DNA of 64,000 bases, taken from contig CAVSKL010000001.1 of assembly GCA_963728475.1 (NCBI GenBank), forward strand, positions 1,736,001-1,800,000, in the 5' to 3' direction. Positions 35,481 through 44,956 of the stretch are shown here, one piece after another; position 1 is the stretch's first letter; each line of letters starts with the position of its first letter. Origin of the DNA: CAVSKL01 sp963728475 [NCBI: Candidatus Eiseniibacteriota bacterium] (lineage in GTDB: Bacteria > Eisenbacteria > RBG-16-71-46 > JABDJR01). The position numbers and the translations under genes were made by a program. Under the pieces are notes generated by a model that saw only the letters and a list, made by a program, of their open reading frames with translations, was not told the origin of the DNA and ran no database searches.

Positions 35481-35922
35481 GACCCGGGTCCAGGTCGCGG
35501 TCACAACTCCCCTGCGCTCCGCGGGGCCCGGACGCGCCTCCCGGTTCCCGAAAAATACCCGGGTATCGGCAAGTCCCGCAAACACTTAGCCGCCTTGGCC
35601 CCGAGCCGGCGGCCCGCCGCGGTGCAAATCGGCTCCCACCGGACAGGTGTCGGAAAAGGCGACACTCAAATGCGTAGACGATGGAAGGTCAATTGCTTAG
35701 AATCCCGTTCGTATTCGCGGTCTCGGTCCTAGTCCTCGGAGGGCACAGGCAGAAGGTGGGGGGGCCAAGCATAGCCGCTCCAGAGGCTGGAGGGCTTGCC
35801 GGCGCCGGTCGTGTCCGGGCCGGAACGACGTCCTGGCGTTCGCTCGCGCCATCCCCCGGCGTGCGCGCCGCGGGTCCGCCACTTCCCGCTTTCACCTCTC
35901 CTCCCATTCAAGGAGTCCCACG

Positions 35923-38634
35923 ATGAGGCGAGTCCTGCTCCTTCTCACCATCGTCACGCTCGCCCTGGCCCTGGTGCCGGGCTGCCAGAAGAACACCACC
36001 GCTCCCGGCGACAACAACAACGGGGGCAACACCGGTGGCACCGGCCAGATCGGCGTCCCCGGCGACCTGGCCCTGGCCCGCACCATCGCGCCGATCCTCG
36101 CCGACGGCGTCTCCACCGCCACCGTCTTTGCGACCGTGGTGGACGGCAGGAACCGGGCCCTGGCCGGCGTGGGGGTCGGCTTCACCACCGACCACGGGAC
36201 CATCGAGCCCACCGCCACCACCGACCAGTCCGGCGTGGCCCGCGTCACCCTGACCAGCGCCCCCAGCGCCACCGATCTCACCGCCACCGTCACCGCCGCC
36301 GCCGCCAGCGACTCCACCGGGCTCTCGGCCCCCGCCGGCGCCATGGTGATCCTGAGCAAGCAGCCCCTGGACGACATGCTGCTCCAGGCCGCCGTGCGCG
36401 CGCGGAATGATGCGGTGGCCGAGGGCATCGCCGCCGCCGCCGCCGACTCCTACGTGAGCGACCAGACCCAGGTGAAGTTCCTCGGAGTCACCCTCACCGT
36501 CTCCGCCGACCCCGGCACCATTCCCGGGGACGGGATCTCGCAGAGCCGGATCCGGGCGCGCGTCTTCGAGACCACCACCAAGGTCCCGGTGATCGGTGCC
36601 ACCGTGCGCTTCGGCACCACCGCCGGCGCCATCACCGGCAAGGTCCAGACCGACGCCACCGGCACCGCCGAGGCCGTCCTCACCGGCGCCCCCACCGGCG
36701 CCGGCGCCCAGGTCTCGGCCTTCTACGGCAACACCCTCACCCAGGCCACCACCGTGAGCTTCAGCCAGGTGACCCTGAACCTGGCGGTGGGAAGCGCCTC
36801 GCTCCGCGCCGACGGCACCTCGACCACCGAAGTGGTGGCCACCCTCACCAACCAGACCCACAACCCGGTGGCGGGGGCGCCGATCGTGTTCAGCACGACG
36901 CTCGGAACCGTGTCCTCGCCGGTCGTGACCGGGGACGACGGTCGCGCGGTCGCCTTGCTCACCTCCGCCGCTCAGACCGGGACCGCCACCGTGACCGCCG
37001 CCTTCGGCCCCGGGAGCCCGGTCAACATCAACGTGGCCTTCGTGAACGCCCCCGCGCCCGACCAGGTCCTGATCGGGGTGGATCCCACTTCGCTCCCCGC
37101 CGACGGGGCCAGCCAGGCCACCGTCACCGCCACCGTCCTCGACGCCAACGGGGATCCGGTGGCCGACGGCACCCAGGTCACCTTCGCGGTGGCCTCAGGC
37201 GGCGGCAGCATGGTGGGGCCCGTCCGCCGGACCACCGGCGGCAAGGCCGAAGCCATCTACGTCGCCGGCACCCAGGCCGGCTACGTCTCTCTGAGCGCCA
37301 CCGCCGGCCCCGCCCAGAAGACGATCCAGATCTCGCTCCTGCGACTCGAGATCGGCGGCCTCAGCCTGACTTCGGACAAGGAGACGGTGCTCGCCGATGG
37401 GCTCGCCTCCGCCGTCCTCACCGCCACCGTGACCGACCTTCGCGGCAATCCGGTGGCGCCGGGCACGGTGGTCCAGTTCACCCCCAGCAACGGCCAGATC
37501 GAGGACGTGAAGCCCACCGACGCCACCGGCAAGGCCACCGCGCGCCTCCGGGCCAGCCGGTTCGTGACCGGGACCTCGCGGATCACGGCGGGAGCGGGCA
37601 CCTTCCAGCAGGTGGTGGACGTGAAGTTCGTATCCGAGGCCGCGTCGCAGATCGTGGTGGTGGACGTGAACCAGCCGCGGATCGGGATCGTGGGGAGCGG
37701 CACCGCCGAGACCTCGCAGATCGTCTACGAGCTGCGGGACCGGAACGGCATCCCGGTGGACGCCGACCACGCCGCCACCGTCAACTTCCAGGTGGTGCCC
37801 ACCACCGGCACCCCCGACGCGGTGGTGGACCCGGCTTCCGCGGTCACCAACGACCTCGGGCGGGTGGTGGCCAACGTCCATGCCGGCATCGTGGCCGGCG
37901 CCGTCGAACTCCAGGCGGTGAGCGGTGCTCTCGCCTCCAAACCCATCCGCATCGCCATCCACGGCGACCTCCCCGACCCCGCCCATTTCTCGATCTCCTT
38001 CGAGAAGCTGAACGTGGCCGGGCTGGTCTACGACGGGCTCCGGGACGCCGTCACCGCCCGCGTGGCCGACACTTACGGCAACCCGGTGCCGGACTCCACC
38101 GCGGTGTGGTACCAGTCGGACTTCGGGATCGTCCAGGGGAGCGCCTTCACCGACGACCACGGCGAGGCCACGGTGTGGGCGGTGACCGCGGGTCCGCATC
38201 CGGACATTCCCGGCGGCGACGGGCTGGTGACCATCACCGCCCAGACCGTGTCCAAGGCCGGTAACGCCATCTACGCCGCCGGCAAGGTGATGTGGTCCGG
38301 GCCCACCATCCTGGAAATCACCCAGCCCGATCCCGCCGCCGGTTTCGACGTGCCCAACGGCGGCTCGATGACCATCACCTTCCGGCTTCACGACGCCAAC
38401 GGCAATCCACTCACCGGAGGGACCCACATCCAGGTCTCGGCCAACTCCGGGACGCTGGGGGGGGACACCGACGTGGACCTGCCCGACACCCAGAACGCGG
38501 CCTACACCACCTTCCACGTGACGATCGCCGACGAGGCCACCGACAAGGACGAGGCCCACTCGGCCACCGTCCAGATCAAGGTGGACAGCCAGAACGGGAA
38601 CGCCACCGCGTCCATCACCGGGGTCATCCACTGA
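35923..38634 (+). CDS. Large lipoprotein with repeated bacterial Ig-like (Big-1/invasin type) domains
   Basis: 903 aa with a lipobox (LALVPGC-QK, Cys21) and a short Asn/Gly linker. The rest is a row of about eight Ig-like domains of 90-100 residues, each with the Big-1 pattern: an ADG start (ILADGVSTATVFATV, SLPADGASQATVTATVLDANG), VxG/VxD turns, then a G-x-A-x-V-x-L-T end. Such arrays form rods on the cell surface, for adhesion or to hold out a distal domain; no enzymatic domain is seen. The protein is strongly Ala/Thr/Val-rich. An AAGGAG ribosome site precedes the ATG. The repeats suggest expansion by duplication. Confidence 0.88.
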   Translation: MRRVLLLLTIVTLALALVPGCQKNTTAPGDNNNGGNTGGTGQIGVPGDLALARTIAPILADGVSTATVFATVVDGRNRALAGVGVGFTTDHGTIEPTATTDQSGVARVTLTSAPSATDLTATVTAAAASDSTGLSAPAGAMVILSKQPLDDMLLQAAVRARNDAVAEGIAAAAADSYVSDQTQVKFLGVTLTVSADPGTIPGDGISQSRIRARVFETTTKVPVIGATVRFGTTAGAITGKVQTDATGTAEAVLTGAPTGAGAQVSAFYGNTLTQATTVSFSQVTLNLAVGSASLRADGTSTTEVVATLTNQTHNPVAGAPIVFSTTLGTVSSPVVTGDDGRAVALLTSAAQTGTATVTAAFGPGSPVNINVAFVNAPAPDQVLIGVDPTSLPADGASQATVTATVLDANGDPVADGTQVTFAVASGGGSMVGPVRRTTGGKAEAIYVAGTQAGYVSLSATAGPAQKTIQISLLRLEIGGLSLTSDKETVLADGLASAVLTATVTDLRGNPVAPGTVVQFTPSNGQIEDVKPTDATGKATARLRASRFVTGTSRITAGAGTFQQVVDVKFVSEAASQIVVVDVNQPRIGIVGSGTAETSQIVYELRDRNGIPVDADHAATVNFQVVPTTGTPDAVVDPASAVTNDLGRVVANVHAGIVAGAVELQAVSGALASKPIRIAIHGDLPDPAHFSISFEKLNVAGLVYDGLRDAVTARVADTYGNPVPDSTAVWYQSDFGIVQGSAFTDDHGEATVWAVTAGPHPDIPGGDGLVTITAQTVSKAGNAIYAAGKVMWSGPTILEITQPDPAAGFDVPNGGSMTITFRLHDANGNPLTGGTHIQVSANSGTLGGDTDVDLPDTQNAAYTTFHVTIADEATDKDEAHSATVQIKVDSQNGNATASITGVIH

Positions 38635-38650
38635 TCCCGGCCTGAACTCC

Positions 38651-38679
38651 GGGCCCCGGTCGCCATGCGGCCGGGGCCC
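38651..38679. terminator. GC-rich hairpin between convergent genes
   Basis: GGGCCCCGG and CCGGGGCCC form a 9-bp stem between the end of the Ig-repeat lipoprotein and the end of the sigma factor. It lacks a clear T-run; it may serve both strands. Confidence 0.4.
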
Positions 38680-39257
38680 TATCTCCCGGCGCCCATCTCC
38701 CGGCCCAGCCGTTCCAGCGCCCGCCGCACCCCCATCCGCACCGAGTCCACCGAGGGCTTGTGGAGCTTGCGCGCCAGATCCTCGTAGCTGAGCCCCAGCT
38801 CGATCTTGCCCACCACCAGGTCCCGGTCGGAGGGCTTGAGCCGGGCCAGCGCCTTCAGGTAGCGGTCGTGGAGTTCGCGGCCCAGGAGATCCTCGAGCGG
38901 GGAAGGGAGCGACGCCTGCGGCGGGAGGTCCCGGGAGCGCGCGGCGCGGCGGGTCCAGCGCCGGATCTCGTCCCGGATCCGGTTGACGATGGTCATCCGC
39001 AGGTAGGCCTGGAACGCGCGCTCGTGGCGCGGCTCGAAACTCTTGAGCCGCCGGAGCGCGCTCAGCACCGACTCCTGGACCAGGTCCTCGGTATCGATGC
39101 CGTCGCGGGCGTAGGCGGGAAGCCGCCCCCTCGCCCAGCGGTTCAAGGTGGGGAGATAGTGGCGGCAGAGGGCGTCGACGGCCTCGCGGTCGCCCGCCTG
39201 GGCCCGAGCGAGGATCTCGGTCAGATCCTGGGCGTTGTTGGCCCGGTGATCTTCCAT
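38679..39257 (-). CDS. ECF-type RNA polymerase sigma factor
   Basis: 192 aa. Region 2 is visible (ALCRHYLPTLNRWARGRLP, IDTEDLVQESVLSALRRLKSF, FQAYLRMTIVNRIRDEIRR), as is region 4 with its helix-turn-helix (LKPSDRDLVVGKIELGLSYEDLARKL then VRMGVRRALERL). It lacks region 3, as ECF sigma factors do. No anti-sigma gene lies beside it; the neighbours are a lipoprotein and an oxidoreductase. The family resembles the larger RpoE-like ECF groups found in Planctomycetes and related bacteria (inference). Its target genes are unknown. Confidence 0.85.
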   Translation of the reverse strand: MEDHRANNAQDLTEILARAQAGDREAVDALCRHYLPTLNRWARGRLPAYARDGIDTEDLVQESVLSALRRLKSFEPRHERAFQAYLRMTIVNRIRDEIRRWTRRAARSRDLPPQASLPSPLEDLLGRELHDRYLKALARLKPSDRDLVVGKIELGLSYEDLARKLHKPSVDSVRMGVRRALERLGREMGAGR

Positions 39258-39445
39258 GCCCGGTAGTCTCCGAGACCTTCAGGCTGGGGGGAAATCCGGC
39301 CGGAATCGCTTTTCAAGCTAGCAGGGCGGCGGGCATTCGGCAACGGCGGGGCGCGACAATCCGAGGCCGGCCCCGGATGCGGACCGGCCCCGCGCCCGTT
39401 ATACTCCACGTCCGGTCATCATTGCCCCCCGGTCCGGAGACGCCC

Positions 39446-41467
39446 ATGCCCGATCCCGTACACGCGCTTTGCCCCCTGGATTGCCCCGACGGCTGCAGTC
39501 TCTCGGTCTCCGTCGACAACGGCCGGGTGACCTCGGTCGACGGCTCGGACCGGAATCCCCTGACCTCGGGCTTCATCTGCGCCAAGGTGCGGAGGATGCC
39601 GGAGGCGCTCTACGGACCCGACCGCATCCTCCACCCGGGGGTGCGGGTGGGGGCCAAGGGCGAAGGCGCCTTCCACGACGTGAGCTGGGACACCGCGCTG
39701 GACCTGGTCGCGGAGCGGCTGAGCCGGGTGCGCGAGACGCGCGGGGGCGAGGCGATCCTTCCCTTCTACTACGGGGGCTCCAACGGGTTCCTCTCCCAGG
39801 GGACGATGGACGCGCGGCTCTTCCGGCGGCTGGGGGCCTCGAACCTGGCCCGAACGGTGTGCGCGGCCCCCACCGGGGCCGCCGCCCGCGGCCTTTACGG
39901 AAAGATGGCCGGAACCGCCTTTCCCGACTACGCCGACGCCAAGCTGATCGTGGTCTGGGGCGCCAACCCCGCCGCCACCCACATCCACCTCATGCCCCAC
40001 ATCCGGGCGGCGCAGGCACGGGGGGCGAAGCTGGCGGTGGTGGATCCCCGCCGGACCCGGCTCGCCTGGAAGTCCGACCTCCACCTGGGGCTCCAGCCCG
40101 GGACCGACCTCGCGCTGGCCCTGGGCACGATCAAGTGGCTCTTCGACCACGGCGCCGCCGACACCGCCTTCCTGGACGCCCACGCCACCGGCGCCGGACT
40201 CCTCCGCGAGCGTGCCGACTCGTGGAACGTGCACAAGACGGCCAGCGTTTGCCGCGTCACCGCGCTCGAGGTCGAGAAGTTCGCCGCCCTCTACGCGGAG
40301 TCGAACCCCGCGGTGATCCGTTGCGGCTGGGGCCTGGAGCGGAACCGGAACGGGGGATCGGCGGCGGCGGCGGTGCTGGCGCTGCCGGCGGTGGCGGGCA
40401 AGTTCGGGGTGCGGGGCGGCGGCTACAGCCTGAGCAACGGCTCCTCCTGGGGCCTCTCCGCCGAGCCCGCGGCCAACGCCCCGGCCGCGCCCACCCGCAC
40501 CGTCAACATGAACCGGCTCGGCCGCGTCCTCACCGGCGACCTGGAGCCGCCGGTCCGGGCGCTCTTCGTCTACGACTGCAACCCGCTCGCCACCATGCCC
40601 AACCAGAACCTGGTGCGGGCGGGGCTGGCCCGCGACGATCTCTTCACCGTGGTCTTCGACTCGTTCTTCACCGATACCGCCCGCTACGCCGACGTGGTGC
40701 TTCCGGCGGCGGCGTTCCTGGAGCGGCGGGAGCTGGCCGCGGGTTACGGGAGCTACGCCCTCCAGGACACCCCGGCGGCGGCGGTCCCGGCGGGGGAGTC
40801 GCGCACCAACCACGCGGTGTTCCTGGATCTGGTGAAGCGGCTCCGGCTGGACCGCCCGGGCGATCCGGAGTCCGAATCCGAGGCCTCGGACGCGATCGTG
40901 GGCGCGCATCCGAGCGGGGCGCGGCTCCGGCGGGAACTGGACGAAGGGGGGGCTGCGGTCCCGGATTTCGGCGACCGTCCGGTCCAGTTCGTGGACGTGT
41001 TCCCCGGCACTCCCGACCGCCGGGTGCATCTGGTCCCCGAGGCCCTGGATGCGGAGGCCCCCGGCGGGCTCTATGCGTTCCGGCACGAGGACGACGACCC
41101 GCGCCATCCCCTGGCCCTGATCTCGCCCGCCTCGGAGAAGACGATCAGCTCCACCCTGGGACAGCTCCGGCGGGGGGGCGCGACGCTGGGCATCCATCCC
41201 GCCGACGCGGTGGCCCGGGGGATCGGCGACGGCGATCCGGTCCGGGTGTTCAACGGCCTGGGCGAGGCGCGGGTGCCGGCCCGGCTCGACGCCGATCTCC
41301 GGATCGGGGTGGTGGAGCTGGCCAAGGGGCTCTGGGCCCGGCACACCCTGGACGGCAACACCGCCAACGCGCTGGCCCCCGACACCCTGAGCGACCTGGG
41401 GGGCGGGGCGTGCTTCAACGACGCCCGGGTCCAGGTGGAGCGGCTGCGGGCGGACCGGACCGTATGA
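39446..41467 (+). CDS. Molybdopterin-dependent oxidoreductase (DMSO reductase superfamily)
   Basis: 673 aa from the ATG before PDPVHALCPLDC; the longer frame adds unrelated residues. The N-terminal 4Fe-4S motif is Cys9-x3-Cys13-x3-Cys17-x27-Cys45. The fold follows the family: YGGSNGFLSQGTMDARLFRRLG, VWGANPAATH, VVDPRRTRLA, RCGWGLERNRNGG, VYDCNPLATMPN, then a C-terminal molybdopterin-dinucleotide domain (ALISPASEKTISSTLGQ, GDPVRVFNGLGEARV). There is no Tat signal, so it is cytoplasmic. It stands alone without electron-transfer subunits. Family members of this type include assimilatory or biotin-sulfoxide-type reductases and thiosulfate/formate-like enzymes; the substrate cannot be inferred. 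Confidence 0.85.
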   Translation: MPDPVHALCPLDCPDGCSLSVSVDNGRVTSVDGSDRNPLTSGFICAKVRRMPEALYGPDRILHPGVRVGAKGEGAFHDVSWDTALDLVAERLSRVRETRGGEAILPFYYGGSNGFLSQGTMDARLFRRLGASNLARTVCAAPTGAAARGLYGKMAGTAFPDYADAKLIVVWGANPAATHIHLMPHIRAAQARGAKLAVVDPRRTRLAWKSDLHLGLQPGTDLALALGTIKWLFDHGAADTAFLDAHATGAGLLRERADSWNVHKTASVCRVTALEVEKFAALYAESNPAVIRCGWGLERNRNGGSAAAAVLALPAVAGKFGVRGGGYSLSNGSSWGLSAEPAANAPAAPTRTVNMNRLGRVLTGDLEPPVRALFVYDCNPLATMPNQNLVRAGLARDDLFTVVFDSFFTDTARYADVVLPAAAFLERRELAAGYGSYALQDTPAAAVPAGESRTNHAVFLDLVKRLRLDRPGDPESESEASDAIVGAHPSGARLRRELDEGGAAVPDFGDRPVQFVDVFPGTPDRRVHLVPEALDAEAPGGLYAFRHEDDDPRHPLALISPASEKTISSTLGQLRRGGATLGIHPADAVARGIGDGDPVRVFNGLGEARVPARLDADLRIGVVELAKGLWARHTLDGNTANALAPDTLSDLGGGACFNDARVQVERLRADRTV

Positions 41468-41562
41468 AGTGACCGGTCTCCATTCCGTAAACTCGCCGCC
41501 CGCCCGGGAAACCCGGCCCGTCCGCGCCCGGGGATCCGCCGCGCCTCGCGCCGGCGCCGGGG

Positions 41563-42300
41563 TCACGCCTCCTTCACGCTGAAGGGGATGCGCACCTCAC
41601 CGAAGATGTTCCCGCTGCTGGCGTTCACCAGGTCGAGGCGGAAGTTCACCTCGGGCTGCTTGGGGCTCACCCGCTGGAAGTAGACGAAGCCGGACACGTG
41701 GCCGCCCGGTTGCACCACGCCCTCGGGGAGCGCCTCCACCACCATTTCGCGCGAAGGCAGGTGATAGGTGGCCCAGTAGGCGTAGTAGTGGTTGTAGTAG
41801 AACGGGTCGTAATAGAACCGGCCGTGCCACGGCGGCAGATCCGGGTACATGTTCCCCAGATAGGGAGCCACCTCGTACCCGTCCTCGTCGAACTCGGGCT
41901 GGGCCACCGGAGGGTAGTCCTGGACCCACACCGGCTCCTCCACCGTCCCCTTGAGCGCGTAGGGGGGGATGGCGGCGTAGCGCGCGCCGTCCGGGCCCAC
42001 CAGCGCGAGGTCGGTGTAGCGGACCCGCACCGGGCGGCGGCCGCGGTTACGGATGGTGACCCGCACCGGGGTCACGTCCTGCAGGATGTCCGCCCGGCCC
42101 ACCCAGACGTTGGGCTCGGCCAGGACTTGCACCCGGTCCACGCCGGAGACCGCGGCGTACGGGCGGCCGGCCACCTCGTGGGCCCCGGGAGCGGGGGTGA
42201 GCTTGGCCTGGCTGGAACATCCGGCCAGGGCGAGGGCGGCGACGAATGCGGGGAGGGCGGACGCGGATACCCGGCGAAAACGTTGCTCGAGGAGCTTCAT
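41563..42300 (-). CDS. Lipoprotein of unknown function with Tyr-rich segment
   Basis: 245 aa. The signal peptide has lipobox LALAGC-SS (Cys28). An Ig-like beta domain follows (VRVTIRNRGRRPVRVRYTDL, GPDGARYAAIPPYAL), then a strikingly aromatic stretch (FYYDPFYYNHYYAYW), and a second beta region (VSGFVYFQRV, RLDLVNASSGNIFGEVRIPF) that reads like an outer-surface or membrane-associated module. No family recognised. It runs divergently from the Fur-type regulator; about 200 bases lie between them. Confidence 0.7.
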   Translation of the reverse strand: MKLLEQRFRRVSASALPAFVAALALAGCSSQAKLTPAPGAHEVAGRPYAAVSGVDRVQVLAEPNVWVGRADILQDVTPVRVTIRNRGRRPVRVRYTDLALVGPDGARYAAIPPYALKGTVEEPVWVQDYPPVAQPEFDEDGYEVAPYLGNMYPDLPPWHGRFYYDPFYYNHYYAYWATYHLPSREMVVEALPEGVVQPGGHVSGFVYFQRVSPKQPEVNFRLDLVNASSGNIFGEVRIPFSVKEA

Positions 42301-42467
42301 GACGCTTTCCTCCTCACCGACAAGTGCTTCGTGAGCCCGGGCAGGCGGTCCAAGGGCTCCAAAACGAACCCTTGCCGATTCGTGAATGCTTGTTCGATGC
42401 TGATCGCGAAACTACGTACACCGGTAATACACCGGACGACGGTGATCGCATTCGTCCTTTTTTCGGA

Positions 42468-42496
42468 TTGACAGTCCGGGCTTAGACGGTAATAAT
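42468..42496 (+). promoter_or_regulatory. Promoter of the Fur/PerR-type regulator operon
   Basis: TTGACA at 42468-42473, 17 bases, AATAAT at 42491-42496: near-consensus. A start seven bases after the -10 box is the A of the regulator's ATG, so the message appears leaderless. Confidence 0.75.
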
Positions 42497-42509
42497 TCGC
42501 ACATGCGAA
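42496..42509. promoter_or_regulatory. Inverted repeat operator candidate across the regulator start codon
   Basis: TTCGCA-CA-TGCGAA is a perfect 6-2-6 inverted repeat overlapping the end of the -10 box, the predicted transcription start and the ATG. Its position suits autorepression by the encoded Fur-family protein. It differs from the classic Fur and PerR boxes. Confidence 0.5.
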
Positions 42510-43030
42510 AAGATTCCGAGAAGCGCGGGGAGCGGCCGCCCGAGGTCGTGGTCCGCTGGCAGGAGGCGTTCGAGCGGCGGTGCCGCGAGCACGGGGTGCG
42601 AATCACCCCGCAACGGGCCGCCGTCTACCGCGTGGTCGCCGCCGACACCAGCCACCCCACCGCGGAGGCGGTCCACGAACGGCTCCGGCCGGCCATGCCG
42701 TCCCTGTCCCTGGCCACGGTGTACCGGATCCTGGAGTCGTTCGAGGCGGAGGGCCTGGTCCGCCGGGTGAGCACCACCCAGGGGGCGGCCCGGTTCGACG
42801 CCAACCTGGACCCCCACCAGCATCTCTTCTGCCGCCGGTGCGGTCGCATGAGCGACTTCGAGGCGGCGTCGCTGTCCGCGCTGGTACCGCCGCGGGCCCC
42901 CGAGGGGTTCCGGGTGGAGGCGCTGGACATCCGGATCGTCGGAGTGTGTTCGGAGTGCGCCGCGCCGAGCGGCGCGGGCGGCCCGCGCGGCCGCCGCCGT
43001 CAACCGGGAACCGGACGTTCCCGTTCCTAG
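42503..43030 (+). CDS. Fur-family transcriptional regulator, PerR-like
   Basis: 175 aa. The winged-helix N-terminal domain is clear ([56 protein letters not shown]). The metal-binding dimerisation part has [14 protein letters not shown] and VGVCSECA, giving the structural zinc site of two CxxC pairs. The neighbours (rubrerythrin, CCG-domain Fe-S protein, DUF3501) make a peroxide or redox sensor of the PerR type more likely than an iron-uptake Fur. The C-terminus has an Arg/Gly-rich tail. There is no ribosome site; promoter spacing points to a leaderless transcript. Confidence 0.88.
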   Translation: MRKDSEKRGERPPEVVVRWQEAFERRCREHGVRITPQRAAVYRVVAADTSHPTAEAVHERLRPAMPSLSLATVYRILESFEAEGLVRRVSTTQGAARFDANLDPHQHLFCRRCGRMSDFEAASLSALVPPRAPEGFRVEALDIRIVGVCSECAAPSGAGGPRGRRRQPGTGRSRS

Positions 43031-43046
43031 GAGGAGATCGAGAATC

Positions 43047-43466
43047 ATGGCAGAACTCAAGGGCACCAAGACCCACACGAACCTCAAGGACGCGTTCGCC
43101 GGCGAGTCCCAGGCCAACCGCCGTTACCTCTATTTCGCCAAGGTCGCGGACGTGGAGGGTTACCCCGAGGTGGCGGGCAACTTCCGCGAGACCGCCGAGG
43201 GCGAGACCGGTCACGCCCACGGCCACATGGACTACCTGAAGAAGGTGGGCGACCCCGCCACCGACCTCCCGTTCGGATCCACCGACGCGAACCTGAAGTC
43301 GGCGATCGCGGGCGAGACCCACGAGTACACCGACATGTACCCCGGAATGGCCCGGACCGCCCGGGAGGAGGGGTTCTCCGAGATCGCGGACTGGTTCGAG
43401 ACCCTGGCCAAGGCGGAGAAGTCCCACGCCGGGCGCTTCACGCAGATGCTGAAGTCGATCAGCTGA
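43047..43466 (+). CDS. Rubrerythrin-like diiron protein without rubredoxin domain
   Basis: 139 aa, a four-helix bundle. Two diiron half-sites are visible: [15 protein letters not shown] with [13 protein letters not shown], and [14 protein letters not shown] with [12 protein letters not shown]. The C-terminal rubredoxin domain of standard rubrerythrin is missing, as in sulerythrin-type proteins, so another electron donor is needed; the following Fe-S protein is a candidate. It reduces hydrogen peroxide in the cytoplasm. It lies 16 bases after the PerR-like regulator with a GGAGGAGA ribosome site. Confidence 0.92.
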   Translation: MAELKGTKTHTNLKDAFAGESQANRRYLYFAKVADVEGYPEVAGNFRETAEGETGHAHGHMDYLKKVGDPATDLPFGSTDANLKSAIAGETHEYTDMYPGMARTAREEGFSEIADWFETLAKAEKSHAGRFTQMLKSIS

Positions 43467-43578
43467 TCCGGCGGCCTGCGCCGGATCGCCGGCCTCCGGG
43501 GCCTCGGGTGGGCGGCGACGCCTGCCCGGGGCCGCCGGTGCGCCCGCGAAACACCCTTGCCAAGGGCGGGGAGGAGCG

Positions 43579-44956
43579 ATGAGCGGAAACGGCAAGCACA
43601 TCTCGTATCAACCGACCGGCGGGATCTCCTACGATCCCGCCGAACCCGTGTACTGGGACAAGGCCGGCCTGGCTGGGGAGATCTTACGCACCTTCGAGAT
43701 CTGCCACGGTTGCCGGCTCTGTTTCAAGTACTGCGACACCTTCCCCGACCTCTTCTCGCTCCTCGACCAGAAGTACGACGGGGACGTGAGCGGGATCGCC
43801 CCCGCCGAGACGGAGGCGGTGCTCGACACCTGCTTCCAGTGCAAGCTCTGCGAGGTCCAGTGCCCCTACACCGAACGCGAGAAGCACGAGTACCGGCTCG
43901 ACTTTCCCGGCCATGGTCCACCGCTTCCGCGCCCAGCGGAAACGCGAGAAGGGGGTGCCGCTCCGCGACCGCCTGCTCGCCGACCCCGACGGGGCCGGCC
44001 GCATGGCCCGGGCCAGCCTGGGCATGGCCAACCTGGCCAACCGGACCCGCATCCCCCGCTGGTTCATGGAGAAGGCGCTGGGGATCCACCGCGACAAGCT
44101 CCTTCCCGACTTCGCTCCCAAGACCTTCGAGGCGTGGGCGGAGAAAAACGGGAAGATGGCGGCGGAACCCGGGGGCGAGGCGGTGCTGTTTCAGACCTGT
44201 TTTGTGCAGAACAACGAGCCGCAGCTCGGGCGCGACACCCTCGAGGTGATGGAGCGGAACCGGGTGGACGTCCGCGTGCGCCAAGGGGCTCCGGTGCTGC
44301 GGCATGCCGGCCTGGGAGAAAGGGGACCTGGAGTCGCTGCGCAAACAGGCCCGGGAGAACCTCCGGATCCTGGAACCCTTCGCCGCCCGCGGGGCCAAGA
44401 TCCTGGCCATCAACCCCACCTGCTCCATGATGCTCCGCCGCGAGTATCCGCGGCTCCTGGACGAGGCCGACCGCCGGGCGGCGGAGCGGGTGGCGGCCGC
44501 GGTCATGGACCCCAGCGAGTTCCTGTGGTCCATTCGCGACCAGGAGCGCTTCAACACCGATTTCAAGAGCAGCCCCGGGCGGCAAGGTGGCCTACCACGC
44601 GCCCGTGCCATCTCCGCGCCCAGGCGGTGGGGTTCAAGGGACGCGACCTGCTCCGGAAGATCCCCGGCGTCGCCCCGGCCATGGTCATGGAGTGCTGCGG
44701 CCATGACGGCACCTTCGCGATGACGGTGGAGGGGTTCGAGCCCTCCCAGCGGGTGGGGCGGAAGGCGTTCGAGGAGATGCAGGAATCCGGGGGCGAGGTG
44801 TGGTCCACCGACTGCCCCCTCGCCGCCCTCCAGTTCCAGCAGCACGCGGGGGTGAAGCCGATGCACCCCATGACCATCCTGGCCCGGGCCTACCGGGAGG
44901 ACGGGTTCCCGCACAAGGTGGAGCCCCCGGCCCCGCGGGAGGAGGACCCCTCTTGA
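43579..44956 (+). pseudogene. Fe-S oxidoreductase (GlpC/HdrD-like, two CCG domains), four +1 frameshifts
   Basis: When joined, the frames give one protein of about 460 residues. It has two 4Fe-4S motifs ([11 protein letters not shown] and CFQCKLCEVQCPY), a middle region (MVHRFRAQRKREKG, RIPRWFMEKALGIH), a first CCG domain (LRCCGMPAWEKGDL) and a second (KVAYHAPCHLRAQ, MVMECCGHDGTFAM, STDCPLAALQFQQHAG). Each change of frame is explained by one extra G: at about 43909-43910, in 44285-44288, in 44577-44579 and at 44605. Such proteins pass electrons from Fe-S clusters to thiols or partners; with rubrerythrin and DUF3501 it likely forms a peroxide-reducing chain (inference). Downstream DUF3501 starts inside its stop codon and is intact, so the errors may be technical. 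Confidence 0.8.

Larger units (their letters stand above)
35010..35922. other. Long intergenic region before Ig-repeat lipoprotein
   Basis: About 910 bases without a credible gene; the short open frames here are GC-driven. It holds a strong minus-strand terminator and a structured segment upstream of it (listed separately), plus a small hairpin GTGTCG/CGACAC at about 35648-35665. AGTGTCGCCT near 35386 and AGGCGACACT near 35656 form a 10-bp inverted pair about 260 bases apart. No clear promoter for the plus-strand lipoprotein was found; its ribosome site is AAGGAG. Confidence 0.5.
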
